This document shows, one piece after another, positions 22,486 through 34,322 of a DNA stretch of 64,000 nucleotides. Source of the DNA: Epiperipatus broadwayi (taxonomy: Eukaryota > Onychophora > Udeonychophora > Euonychophora > Peripatidae). The stretch is taken from NCBI GenBank assembly GCA_028023455.1, contig JAQFVV010000020.1:10215092-10279091 (forward strand), written 5' to 3'. The position numbers and the translations under genes are program-made. The notes under the pieces were generated by a model that made no database searches, was not told the DNA's origin, and saw nothing but the letters and a program-made list of their open reading frames with translations. The first letter of the stretch is position 1; each line of letters starts with the position of its first letter.

Positions 22486-23278
22486 CAGTATTTAACATAT
22501 TCTTTACATATATGTAAATCTTAATGTCAGAATTATAAGTTTGTTTTTAACTAAAGTAAATAATTTTCATTACATTCATTTTATTTGGTTATTTTATAAA
22601 AGAATCCTAATACAATTACAGGAATGAAAACTATGGTTAACTAATTTTAATGTAGATAAAAAAAATAAAAGTATAAAAAATGCTATACACTTCTGATAAT
22701 AATTTTTTTATGGTTTTATTATTAATTTAATTTGTGGTTTATTATATTTCAGATATATTTTATGTAATAAATTATTGTTGTTTTCAACTATCATGGTAGT
22801 CATTGGTCTCAATTTTGTTTCTATAGTTATTTAATTGTGAATGCATGGCAAATTTATTCATGTTAGATATGGTAATGAATTTATGATATTAATTTATTAT
22901 TCTCAACAATATTTAACATTTGATTCATAATGTATAACTTTAGAATGTTACCATAAGGTTAATGCAACAAAGCATGGCAAAGAAGCAAAACTATGCCTGA
23001 TTTGCATAGCAACAAAATTTACAAATAGTTGTAAGTTAGGATAAATCAGTAATGAAGTTAATAAATCTGGAGGCAAGGTTATAATGTTAGTGTTAATCTA
23101 AGATTATAATGTTTCAATTTCATTTGTTTATGCTAATATATTTCCCCATTACAATTTTAGCTTTCATGCATTTAGCAAGCATGAAGTGCTATATTCATCA
23201 AACCATTACAATATATTATTTTCTAATACATAGTATTAAATATGTATATGACTATACTAAATTTAATGTAATTAAACA
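22486..23278. other. Gene-free AT-rich stretch
   Basis: Nothing recognised. Confidence 0.5.
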
Positions 23279-23712
23279 GAATTTGAACTCAGACTTTCAA
23301 GCTCCCTATAGCTATCCACTCTATCTTATACAATTGATAAACATGACCATATATATATAAATCAATATACATATTTCGTGCTGAAACAGCACTCATTGGT
23401 TGGTTCCAATCACTATCTCCCATACATATATAAAATCAGTTCAGTTTTTATATTAAGACAGCAATCATCAAACTTTAATGGACAAGCTTCAATCTTCTCC
23501 ACCAGCCATCCACATCAAAAATTGAGCACTGATTGTATATATGTGTAGGAGATGATGGTGATCTGAAGCAATTGATGAGTACTGGTTCAGCATGAAATAC
23601 ATATACTGAAGATCATTTATCATTTTCACATGTATGTGGTTTATGTGTATTGATTGCATAACATAGAGTGTATAGCTGTAGGAAGCTTGAAAGTCTGAGT
23701 TCAAGTCCCATT
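23279..23712. repeat. Palindromic pair of repeat family A
   Basis: Two family A copies meet head to head near 23,490. The left copy runs TTTGAACTCAGACTTTCAAG ... TTCGTGCTGAAACAGCACTC ... TGGACAAGCTTCAATC. The right copy is its complement and ends CTTGAAAGTCTGAGTTCAAG, which has a B-box-like GAGTTCAAGTCCC. The arms are about 210 bp, so it could extrude as a cruciform. Confidence 0.7.
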
Positions 23713-23819
23713 TATTTTCTAATATATATATTAAAAGTATATAATTTTTTAATAATAAAAAATTGTCTATATATAAATATATAAGAATAAAGCTATTGTA
23801 TATTATGTAAATAAATTCT

Positions 23820-24010
23820 TAGTTTGGTGTAATGATAAGGTGGCAGAACCTAGGATCAAAATTCATGCATCACACCCCAGTCCTGGTACTTCCAGTATTC
23901 AATCTTTGTATGAACTTCTGTGCAATAAACAATTCATTATTTCTTTAATGTATTTTGTAATTCTGAAGAAACCTGCTGAACAGTCAAAATGATTAGATTA
24001 TTAAATAAAG
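23820..24010 (+). mobile_element. Putative tRNA-related SINE with CTGAAGAAA tail module
   Basis: An A-box-like TAGTTTGGTGTAATGATAAG and a B-box-like GGATCAAAATTC (about 23,852) are followed by a body of about 110 bp. Then comes ATTCTGAAGAAACCTGCTGA and ACAGTCAAAATG, the module found in other elements here. The head is degenerate and I see no clear duplication, so the call is moderate. Confidence 0.4.
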
Positions 24011-24120
24011 AACAGTGTGAAAAGTGCAAAAAAAAATGGATTTTAAAAATATTTAATATAAGCAATAAAAGACTATTGAAGATCTAGGAAAGAGTTCACA
24101 TTTCTTCAATATGTTTGCAC

Positions 24121-24224
24121 ATATGTAATACATTAATAATATAGTGATTTATATATATATATATATATATATATATGTAATACATTAATAATATAGTGAT
24201 TTATATATATATATATATATATAT
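24121..24224. repeat. Two-unit tandem repeat, 52-bp period, with (TA)n
   Basis: TGTAATACATTAATAATATA plus GTGATTTATATATA occurs twice, at 24,124 and 24,176, each time running into (TA)n. Confidence 0.8.
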
Positions 24225-24229
24225 TGTGG

Positions 24230-25830
24230 AAGGAAACGTTATACATGGGCTATGAAATTGATACACACTTTTCCATCAAACAATGTTTTTAAAAAGCATA
24301 GTATATGTGAGTATTCACTCACTGTATCTTCATTCAATATAGTTTTACATGGATATAATTGGATTAATTGTAGAATGAGATAGAAAATTTTTACAACTTT
24401 ATAAAATGGGATCTTTATAGAATGATATATACAAAAAATAATATTTCACAATAAACAAACTGACAAAAAAGAAATGTAAATTATTTTAAAATATGACATC
24501 CATTTTCAGTATTATCATATTACATATTATAAAAAAGTATCTTTTACTATCATCAATATCATTTAAATTTAAAAGAAAATACCATATTTATGTCTTAAAT
24601 GTGAAATTAAAATGCATCAAAAAAGAACAACTTACAGAACAATAAATACGGCATTCTCAACAAATTGTTAGTATCAATAAACTTCTGATTGCTGAAGTCA
24701 ATTATACTCTAATTTTTATAAATTTCATTTTGACAAGATAAACCAAAAACTTATTACATTAAATATCTTCAAAAAGTGTTTCTTATTTTTTAACATTCCA
24801 TTTGTGAATAATATTGGTATATCACAAACTGTGTTGCACAAGATACGTCAGAATTCACAGGAATAAACTATAGACGACTAAAGTTTATGAATCTACAAGC
24901 ATAAAATCTATTAAAGTTAAAGTTTGTCAAAAGTTGAATACAGCAAAATAAGCTAAATATGTAAGTTTTTTTTAAAAAAATTATTATATATATAAAAATA
25001 AAATAATCAAATAATTTGTTATCCAGGGGTTCAAAAGATGTTTGAGCCTTGGAAATGATAGTTTTGGAAATATAATCCATGGACGTTGTACCCCCCCCCC
25101 CAATACACTATACTAACACTCTACTAAACAATGTAGAATAATGTTTTATATATAGAATGCCTATGGTTAAATATAATATGTTTTTGTATGTAATTTCAGA
25201 CAAAAATCTTGTTATCCTAGCATTATTTAATTCTGTGTATTTAAGCAATGAAGATGTAAAAGATATATTATTTCTAAAGAAATATGTATATAAAGTGGAA
25301 TGAAACATTTCTATTTTTCCATAAACATATCCAAATAGATTATTTATTGAAATACTATATACCTTTTTTTTAATGTTTCTTTTTAAACAAAGTTGGGGGA
25401 AAAAACACATTCACATTGTGATAGTTAAATTATTAAAAAATCAAGTAATTTTGTTTGGTTGTGCTTACAGCAATAGTAAAAAATAATCACGTTTTATTTT
25501 ATAAAAAGAAAAAATCCTTTAGAATATTGCCAAATTTTCATTGGCAGTTATTTATAAGTCTACTAAAAAAGACATACATTTTAAAAAATGGTCTACAATA
25601 GTAATATTATTATAGAAAGTTTTATCTTTAAAAAATTATCCATTTTCTGTCAATACAACTTTGAATGGTAAAATGGTATGGGAAATTTAAAGAGAGAAAA
25701 AAAGTTTGTTCTAAGTTCTAATCAAATTTGAATATAAAACTGCCAAAGTAGTTTTATTTGAATAGTTAATAACAAAAAAATATGACTTTAAAAAAAAAAA
25801 TCCATGTTATCTTTGTTTTTAATAAAATGC
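24230..25830. other. Gene-free AT-rich stretch
   Basis: No gene seen. An 11-C run lies at 25,091-25,101. Two minus-strand ORFs of 70 and 100 codons have no recognisable domain and are rejected. Confidence 0.45.
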
Positions 25831-25831
25831 A

Positions 25832-25877
25832 TAGCAGCAGCAGCAGCAGTAGTAGTAGCAGTAGCAGCAGTAGCAGC

Positions 25878-25969
<92 letters not shown>

Positions 25970-25985
25970 CAACAACAACAACAAC
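25832..25985. repeat. Compound microsatellite (AGC/AGT/AAT/AAC)n
   Basis: An uninterrupted trinucleotide tract runs as AGC/AGT mixed, then pure AGT, then AAT, then AAC. It abuts the LINE fragment that follows. The ORFs across it are homopolymer artefacts. Confidence 0.9.
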
Positions 25986-26656
25986 ATAGACCACCTCCTC
26001 TCCAGGGATATCTGAACACACTACTTACACCATTATTAATAATCTACACTCTTAACTTTAAACCACCACAAGCTAAATATAAATATTGGGAAGTTTATCA
26101 ATTTCTACATCCAAGTCAAGATGCTGTACAAACTCCACTTCATATTAATAATAAACAATTATGTCACAAATTCAAACTATGGTCTCTTGAACCAAAATAT
26201 TTTGACTTTCTCCTAAAGATAAATCTGGACTCGCTACCTACACAACACTTTTTGAAATATCAAAGAAACTATAAAGATATAGATGATATATGTAATCTTT
26301 GCCATAGGGACTCGGAGACACAAAACCACCTTTTTTTCTCATGCCCAAGTCTAGAAAACATTCGTGAAATTATTAGCACTTTACTCAAGGATAAAAAAAT
26401 CAATATGAAAACCCTTTTTGACTCTTTTAAAAGGGGTATCTTTGCTGAAATAAGAATCTGCACATTTTTACTCTATGCCTTATGGTATACAAGGTGTAAT
26501 TTCATATACAATCATAACCCCAGAAGACATCCAAACACATTCAGAAATAAGCTGCAAACCATATGTGAAAGAGACATGAAGATTACAGATCAATCTAAGT
26601 ACCTGGAATATACAAGAACTTATATAAAAGCACCAACAAAAAAAAACTATATCTAA
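25985..26656 (+). pseudogene. LINE ORF2 C-terminal part with CCHC zinc motif
   Basis: The frame is open for about 220 codons from the end of the microsatellite to TAA at 26,654-26,656, with no authentic start, so it is 5' truncated. It contains KYWEVYQFLHP, LWSLEPKYFDFLLKINLDSL, and a zinc motif C-x2-C-x8-H-x4-C at about 26,294-26,350 (ICNLC...NHLFFSCP). ALWYTRCNFIYN follows near 26,480. A W..L..........F..W..L...LPT......R.....CPLC...ET..HLF..C layout is the zf-RVT region after the reverse transcriptase in many LINEs. Which LINE clade is not clear. The intact frame suggests a fairly recent insertion. Confidence 0.65.
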
Positions 26657-26985
26657 CATGGATCCTTGTGCCAGTTCTGAAGTCAACTGATACAAATTAG
26701 ATGCATTCCTGCTTTAATTTAATTGAAGTATATCTAATTGTATATAATTGTATAATTGAGTGATCATCTTTGACTTTGTTGAACTATTTTTTTCTTAAAT
26801 ACTTCTAGTTTGATAACGCATACAATCACTGATCAAATCATTGTACATATGTAGTTTTGTGAACCAATTTATATATAAGAACTATGTTGTCAAATGTAAC
26901 TTGTATAACCTTTTAGAATACTAATAAAGGTTATCCTTTGAAACATCATCATCATCATGATAATAATAACAACAACAACAACAAC

Positions 26986-27043
<58 letters not shown>

Positions 27044-27057
27044 TTGTTGTTGTTGCT
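26657..27057 (+). mobile_element. LINE 3' UTR and microsatellite tail
   Basis: About 280 bp of noncoding sequence follows the LINE stop codon. It contains AATAAAGG near 26,922 and runs into a tail of ATC, then AAT/AAC trinucleotides (26,944 to about 27,045). The tail is probably the template-derived 3' end of the LINE, later expanded. Confidence 0.55.
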
Positions 27058-28794
27058 GCATATAAAACTTTGTTCTTATTTAATATCTTTTTTAAATATA
27101 TAAACAAAAAGAATAAATTACCATTTACCCCAGGCTATGAATTAAAAGAACTCTAAATGTTAAACAAGGAACCAATAATAGAAAGAAATCCACCTATTTT
27201 TGGAGATCTGATGTTTATAAGCATAACTTTATTAACAATATTGGTAATTCAGATTGAAATTAATTTATCAGCCATGTCATTATATAAAAATAAATATGAA
27301 AATATTTAATAAAATGACTCAGACTTACATTCATAAAGGAAAAGGAAACACCTATAAACTCCTCAAATATAACTTTAATTTGAAGTTTTCTATAAAACAA
27401 CATCAAATTCCTGATCAGAGATCTTTTGTTTACATAAGCTTCTCCAGAAAAAAAAAAATATCTATAAATCTGAACAAAAGGAAGGCAACCTCTTCAGAAA
27501 TTGTATGAAGGGGAATCTTACTTATATAGAGATGAAAATCTAATGAAATAAACATTGCTAATGTACCTTCTCTAAAATTTCACTAAAGCAATCACAACAA
27601 ATAAGGCAGCAAAAACAACAATCACAATTACAGAAGATGCAATCATAATATACAGTAGCAACCAGAAATGACAACAAAGTCTGCTAACAGCAGTAATTAT
27701 AAAGTTATGATTAAAGCAACACCAGTCATGAGTTCCTTGGGAGGTCATATGATATCTGAGCAATCAAGTTGCAGGTTGACCACAATAATTCTACTTAACT
27801 GAAAGTTTATTGCAGTGATAGAATGACAGACTTGAGAACTAAGCATTTCTAGATTAAAATTCAACCTGATTCTTTCGATGTTAAACATTTGACTTTGTAT
27901 ATTATATTTCCTTGGTATAAGAGGTACTGTAATCTACAAGACAGAGCTCTTAAAATGAATTCTATGTATTGCACTACAGTTTGATTGATCCTTAGAATTA
28001 TCTTGAATGATATACCTTATACACATATTTTTTCCTATGCTATGTAGTCTCAAAAACTCCTGTATTAGAAGTTCACCTACTACTTTCAGCACTTTAATAT
28101 TATATAATCTCCTGAAAGATTACTCATATATTTATTTATTTATTCATTTGACAAAACATTTTTTTAAAGTTAATTCATATAAAAATTAATCCATGAACTT
28201 TAGAATCTTGAATACACTAAACCATTACGGCCACAATGACAATGATAATAAGTTACAGCATGTTAATAAATGTATAGACACGGCCTAAGTCATAAATACT
28301 GGTGTAATACATAACTTCAATTTTACTAGATGCATGCTAATTGTTTAATTTGAGGTCTTAAAATAAAAACAAAACATTTTGCTTTTTAAAAGAATTGTAC
28401 TTAAACACTAATCAGAAAAGGGTTAATAGCTAAGTGTTTCTGTAGACAATCAGGAGTCCATTCTTAACCTAATAATACAATAATAAACAAGTTATAACCT
28501 AGCTCTGACCAATTACAAGTACGTTTCTCAAGAGACACCAAATTATTTAATCATTTAAAAATGCTGCCATTTCATTAGTCTTCAACAATGAATCTCTTAA
28601 CACCAGCTATAAATTATTCAACACTTCCTAAGTAGTGAAAGAATTAACAGTGCAAGAGACTGTACATTTACTAAAAGCCAAGTAAATTTATTTCTCAGAC
28701 CCTTATTTCACTTTAGCTACTATTTTAAAAGGGAATCTTTTAAATATATATATATGTCTATATATATAATATTCAAATATAAGTATATTGTCTT
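27058..28794. other. Gene-free stretch
   Basis: Nothing certain. A string near 27,810-27,880 (GATAGAATGACAGAC ... CTAGATTAAAATTCAACC) weakly resembles the 23.8 kb SINE head. Confidence 0.35.
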
Positions 28795-28910
28795 TACTAA
28801 ATTTAATGTAATTAGAAGGGACTCGAACTCAGACTTTCAAACTCCCTACAGCTATGCACTCCATCTTATACAACTTATACACACAACTGCACATACAGGT
28901 GCCTATATAT
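28795..28910. repeat. Repeat family A, partial copy
   Basis: TACTAAATTTAATGTAATTA is followed by GGGACTCGAACTCAGACTTT and the family A tRNA-like part. The GTGCTGAACCAGCAC half is missing. Its flank TAAATTTAATGTAATTA is shared with the 23.3 kb copy. Confidence 0.6.
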
Positions 28911-31900
28911 ACGCACAACTGATATCCATTCACTTGCAATCCACCAATTAATTTATAGCACTGATAGATTTTTCTATTTTATAGTTGATTCCACTAAGTA
29001 TTTATCAATATTATTTATATTTCTGTTAATATCTTGTATTTTATACTAGCAAGATGCAATTATATGTAGGGGAAAAAAGCCAATATTTCCTAGAACGCAT
29101 TTGGGCAAACTGATAATTCTCACATATTTCGAAGATTAGCACTGATGTTTTATATTTATTGACGTATGTGGCACAAATTAATTTATAAATGAATATTTTT
29201 TTTAAAAACTCAAATGATTATTAATCATTCTTTATTAGATTGGACATTATTACATTTACACTTGAATAAAGACAAGTTCCCCTATCTTCTTATCATGCTA
29301 TGATCTGGGTCAAGTCTGCTATTTTTCAGATTTTAATCAGCTTATGATTTTTTTTTTCAAATAGGTCCATAGTAAAACAAGCTGCCAATATAGCATTGAT
29401 CACTAAATATGGTATGTATCAAGCTATTCTTGATTTGGTTTTTTTTTAAAAAAATAATGATGGAAAGCTATTGAAACACTCACTACTGACAATTGTTAAA
29501 TCTAAGGAGCGATCATGAACTATTTATAGATATAATAAACACCTCCACACTTCCCCAGTTCTTTTCAAATTCATATAAATAAAGATATAATAAAAGACAA
29601 ATGACCCCCAAGATGCATTTCGTGCTGAACCAGCACTCATCAATTGGCCCAGGTCACTATCTCTCATATATATCTCTATTATATGAAATATATTTGTTTT
29701 AATATTTATTTATTTATTGCTATGGCTTGCTAAAAAATATGCACTTATAATGTTTTTTTTTCTTCATTTTATTGATATCTGGATTTTTATTTTTATTTAA
29801 CCATTCAACAATCCCTTGTCACTTCATCTGGTAATTCCATTTATCTAAGTATTATTTTAGTAATCAATAAAGCAAGACATATATAGAGTGACATTGCTTT
29901 TATACGCTTGTATTTACAAATATGTAATATAGAGAGCATACCAATAGCTCAAACAACCTCTTATGGCTCAGAGTTTCTGCTTAAATAGTACGTACTAAAT
30001 AAATGTTTGTTTTGAGTTGATATTTTAGATATAGTGTCTGAATGTTCTAGCTCTCTTCACTGAGTGAGCCATAAGCTTAAAACTAATTGGTCTGGGGATA
30101 AGAACGTTCCAGATAGAGATTTTAAATATTTTCTCTTACTGCACCTATCAATTAAGAACTTGTTTGAGCTAAGTACTATTTTATTTATTTGTGTAGAATC
30201 TGTAAATGCAGTTATAAACCAATGGCAAATAATTCTATAATGAAAAGTTAGGTACTGAAATATCCTGTTATGAGACATACTTTCCAATCATTTTTAAAAA
30301 TGAATTCTCTGACTTCTAATTTCTGTTATTACTAGTGAGGTATTTCTGCCAAGGATGAGAAGGCAATCAATGTGCTAGCCACTCACATCTAATTATTTAG
30401 TCAATTACCTGCATATCATTTAACTAGTATAGCAATGTTTCACATTACTATTTTCCTCTTTCATTGTTTTAAGTATCACATATATGACAATTCACTTTGA
30501 AGATTGTATAACTCCTAACAATAACCTTTTTTTTACTATAAATATAGCAGTTATTTACCTATCATTAACTTGTCTCTCTTGGAATTTGACCTGCTTTTAT
30601 TTAATTGTTCTGAAGTTTACTATATAAACTTTTCTCAAAAGAAGAAGTAATTAATTTCAAATGTTTCCGTATGTTTGTAATTCATTATAAATAATCTTTA
30701 GAATTATTTAAATGATAAATATATTTGAGTAAATTGTAAGCAGATATTTTCCATCTATCCAAGCCTCAGATGACACATTATTTATTAGAATCTAAATCCT
30801 ATGATGATAATGTTAGTGCTACTGTTAATGACTCATATATGCACACATATTAACATATAAATAAACACTTTTGGCAGATAATCAAATTATTTTTAAAATC
30901 ATTTCACAAATTGTCAGTTTGACACAGATTAATTGAAATTTGATTAATTAAATTTAATTAGAATAAATATTATTGATGATGATGATCAAATCTTATGTCA
31001 CTTAATGTTCCTTCAAGGTTTTGACATGTTAACCCTTGTTTGTAGCACTACTTCCTTCTTAGAAAAACTTCTGTGGATAAAATACTATCTGGCAATGTCA
31101 TCATTGTGTTCTCCAATAACATGAGGATGGCATTTCCAAAGAGTATATTTGTGCTCTGAGAAAAAAGTGGTGTTCCAAACTAAGGTTAATAGATCAAACC
31201 CCAACCATAAAAATAACTAACTACTTAGGGATAAACATTAAGTGTGACTCTGTGAGGAATGATTGATGAAATATAACCAGGATTCCTTATAAAAGCAATT
31301 ATTTAAGAGACATAAGGTTTTATCATCATTATCAATATTTATTTATTTTAAGTAAATTTAATTAATGAAATTAATTTCAACATATTGATTTTAAAAATAA
31401 TTTGGTTATATGCCAGAAGAGTTTATCTGCAAGTTAATGTATGTGCATATATAAGACATTAGTAGAGACATCATCATTATCATCATAGATTAAGTATCCC
31501 ATATTGTGGACCATTTCTTATGGTGTGGAACAAGAGATATAGCTAGGGTGATACAAATTGCCAACATGAAAAATATGAATAGTTATCAACAAAAATATCA
31601 CTTTCTTATTGATATAAAATGAACAATCAACATCTAATCAAATACAAGTAATGATATAAGGGGAAAAATAACAATAACCACCAGCTATAATCATCAAGAA
31701 TCAAACCTTTATGATTATTTAAAAGATATATATATACAAAATCATAGGCTAATCATTATTTAGACAATGACAAACTTAGGGCATATAAGCAATCATCAAT
31801 ATTTCCATATGCATCTACATACATAAGTCATAAAAATAATTATAAAATAAAACTCTATCAAAAATTTTGGGATCATTATATCAATACTGATTGTCATCAA

Positions 31901-32642
31901 TGCTCTAGATCATATGATACCATGAATGATCTGGTCATTACTAAAATAATTATAAAATGTACAAAGTAATTTGACTTTAAAGATAATCATTATTTGGTGC
32001 TATCCAAATAATTATAAAAATTATTATAATATCCAAAGACACATGTATACATACATCTTCTTATATTTAAACTAACTTTGGGATCACAAGAACTCTGATA
32101 ACTCTATGAGCAGGAGCAAATACACATATAAAAAACTTAATGTACGCTATTATTAAATAACTTCACTGTAATAACTTAAAATAATGATTAATATTTTATT
32201 AATTATTGAAAGATATGATAAGCATCCTATATAGAAATACATCATTCTGATTTTATCTACGAATATCATTATTTCCATAAATAAATTGCTCAAACTCAAA
32301 CAATCAAATTTACAAAGATATATAAAGTTTGCACAACATATATAAAAGTACAAAGTCATGCATATATGATAAAAATACTCCAATCATCTATAAGTCAATA
32401 AATGTTCTATTTTAATAAGAAATAGTAATTCCAGATACATGTCTATGTGCATAAATAAACAAGCATATTGCACATTATAATATCCCAATAATATTTCATT
32501 TGTCAATAAATTCATCAAATCTATAAACTAGTAATATTCTATTTCAACAAATGCTAAAGGGATGTATATTATGCACACATAGGTGATCATTCTAATAATA
32601 AAATTTAAAAAAGTTATATATTTTAACTATTTTCATCTTACA
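28911..32642. other. Gene-free stretch with a family A fragment
   Basis: A family A fragment (TTTCGTGCTGAACCAGCACT) lies at about 29,613-29,675. The sequence at 30,060-30,110 (GAGCCATAAGCTTAAAACTA then GGTCTGGGGATA) resembles the conserved module of family B. Short (GATGAT)n and (ATC)n tracts occur near 30,976 and 31,470. No gene is seen. Confidence 0.4.
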
Positions 32643-32655
32643 AATACAACTACTA

Positions 32656-32767
32656 GTCTTGCGTTGTTAGCCGAGAGGTATCGCAGCTGCCATGCAAGCA
32701 AGTAGTTGGTTGCAGACGGTTGTGGGTTCGCGTCCCGGCCGATGCTATGACATATGAAAAAAAAAAA
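32656..32767 (+). mobile_element. tRNA-derived mini-SINE with perfect 13-bp target-site duplication
   Basis: The element starts GTCTTGCGTTGTTAGCC, has an A box in TAGCCGAGAGG and a B box GGTTCGCGTCC, and ends GATGCTATGACATATG plus a run of As. Identical AATACAACTACTA flanks it at 32,643-32,655 and 32,768-32,780. This is direct evidence of LINE-mediated insertion. The anticodon loop reads CATGCAA, and an insert after it lengthens the tRNA part to about 85 nt. There is almost no body beyond the tRNA, so it is either a mini-SINE or a tRNA retropseudogene family. Confidence 0.85.
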
Positions 32768-32780
32768 AATACAACTACTA

Positions 32781-33031
32781 TTATTTTTGGTCAAATATTA
32801 AACAAATATTTTTTTGTTTTGTTTTTCTTTAGAATAAAAAAACACTATTTTTCTTTAAAAGTTTAGCTTGAAAGTTCCTTTAAAATTCGTTGGCTTTTAT
32901 TTTCCCATTTACAAATTTTAAAAAAGATTTTAAAATACATTCTGACCTGTTAATTAATTCTTTGGTCAGCTATTTACTTTTATTCAAAAGTTATTTTGTT
33001 TTTAACTTTTATCCTTTAACTTTAAATATAG
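32781..33031. other. Short gene-free spacer
   Basis: AT-rich, with nothing recognised. Confidence 0.4.
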
Positions 33032-33270
33032 AGAATTTGAACTCAGACGTTCAAGCAACTTTCAACTATCCACACTACCTCATACTACTGATACACATGA
33101 CCACACACATATAGAAAAGATAAATAATCATCAATATAGGTATTTCGTGCTGAACCAGCATCACCAATTGATCCAGATTATCATCTCCCACACATATATA
33201 TAATCAGTGCTCAGTTTATATTAAGATAGCAAATCTTTATATTTTAATGGACAAGCTTCAATCACACTTT
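33032..33270. repeat. Repeat family A, near-complete copy
   Basis: All family landmarks are present in order: GAATTTGAACTCAGACG, ACATGACCACACACATA, ATTTCGTGCTGAACCAGCA, GATCCAGATTATCATCTCCC, CAGTGCTCAGTTTATATTAA and TAATGGACAAGCTTCAATC. Confidence 0.7.
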
Positions 33271-34144
33271 CCATTACGACACAAATTATGATAAGTGACA
33301 AAAAGTGAAAATGGTTTATTTAAACCCATATTTTTACATTTATTTACTATAAAACGTTTCTCCTTAAACAGTCAAATGCTTCTGTACATGGACTACACGC
33401 CACTCTCCTTTAAAATTCTTACATACCATAAATAAACTTATTTATTCATTAATGCCGAATATTTGTTTCAGGTTTTGTACATCCACCTCCCAACTCTCAT
33501 AACCCATTTAATAAAAGTTGCTTTGATAGTTCCACTATCCTGTCTTCATATTCCCAATTTTAATATAGATACCTAAAATAGAAAATTACAAAATGTCTAT
33601 CTCATTTACTTTCTTCATCAGTAAATTTCTTCTAGTTTCCATAAAATTTATCCTGATTCTTTTCAATATCTTATTCTTCAAAAATGTTTCAATGTCCTCT
33701 TCTCATCTTAATATAACTTTATCAACATCCAAATCCTAATTCATTTTTTTTTCTTTCTTAGCATTTAAAACTCTTACCTTAAAATTAAATAAGAATCAAT
33801 TCCCTTTAGTGTTATCATACATCTTTCATATTTTATATATTTTCTTATATAATTAGAAACTATTTTTTTATTTTTTAATCTACCTTCTGTTTCCATCTCT
33901 CATAATTATGTACCAGTAATACATTCTCTACGTAAGCATGTTTAACTTGCTGACCACAGGCCCTAAAAGACCCCCAGCAAATACTTTTGGCCCAGAGAAT
34001 ATACAAATTTTATACCTTAATTTTACAACATCCTGTTATACATAATTATTAATAAGAAACTTGTTTACCAAGACTAATTACTATAATCATATAACTCATC
34101 TATTTCTTCTTTTCCCCTCTATATTTTGCTTCTTTCTATATTTC
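33271..34144. other. Gene-free, pyrimidine-biased stretch
   Basis: The plus strand is T/C-rich for several hundred bases, so the minus strand is purine-rich like decayed coding sequence. I recognise no protein. A less AT-rich block near 33,940-34,000 (GCTGACCACAGGCCCTAAAA, CCCCCAGCAAATACTTTTGG) may belong to an unidentified element. Confidence 0.3.
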
Positions 34145-34322
34145 ACTATAACCTCATCAACACTCCTTTAACACTTTAAGCAAATAATTTTGTTGTATTG
34201 ATATAATATTTGTATAATTATTTATCTTGTAGATCTGAAAAGACTGCTAGTACAGTCGAAACTGTTATAATAAATAAAATTATTTGCTTAAAATGTTAAA
34301 GGAGTGTTGATGAGTTTATAGT
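34145..34322. mobile_element. Hairpin MITE with CTGAAAAGACTG core
   Basis: The arms ACTATAACCTCATCAACACT...TTTAACA and its near complement TGTTAAAGGAGTGTTGATGA...TATAGT enclose an interior with GATCTGAAAAGACTGCTAGT and ACAGTCGAAACT. Core and layout resemble 3720-3926, so both may belong to one family. Confidence 0.6.

Noticed and set aside
24121-24224. CRISPR-like direct repeats
   Set aside because: Only two units, in (TA)n context, within a eukaryotic sequence. No spacers or cas genes.
25766-26021. Long poly-Leu, poly-Ser, poly-Asn and Thr/Ile ORFs on both strands
   Set aside because: All are translations of one trinucleotide microsatellite in different frames.
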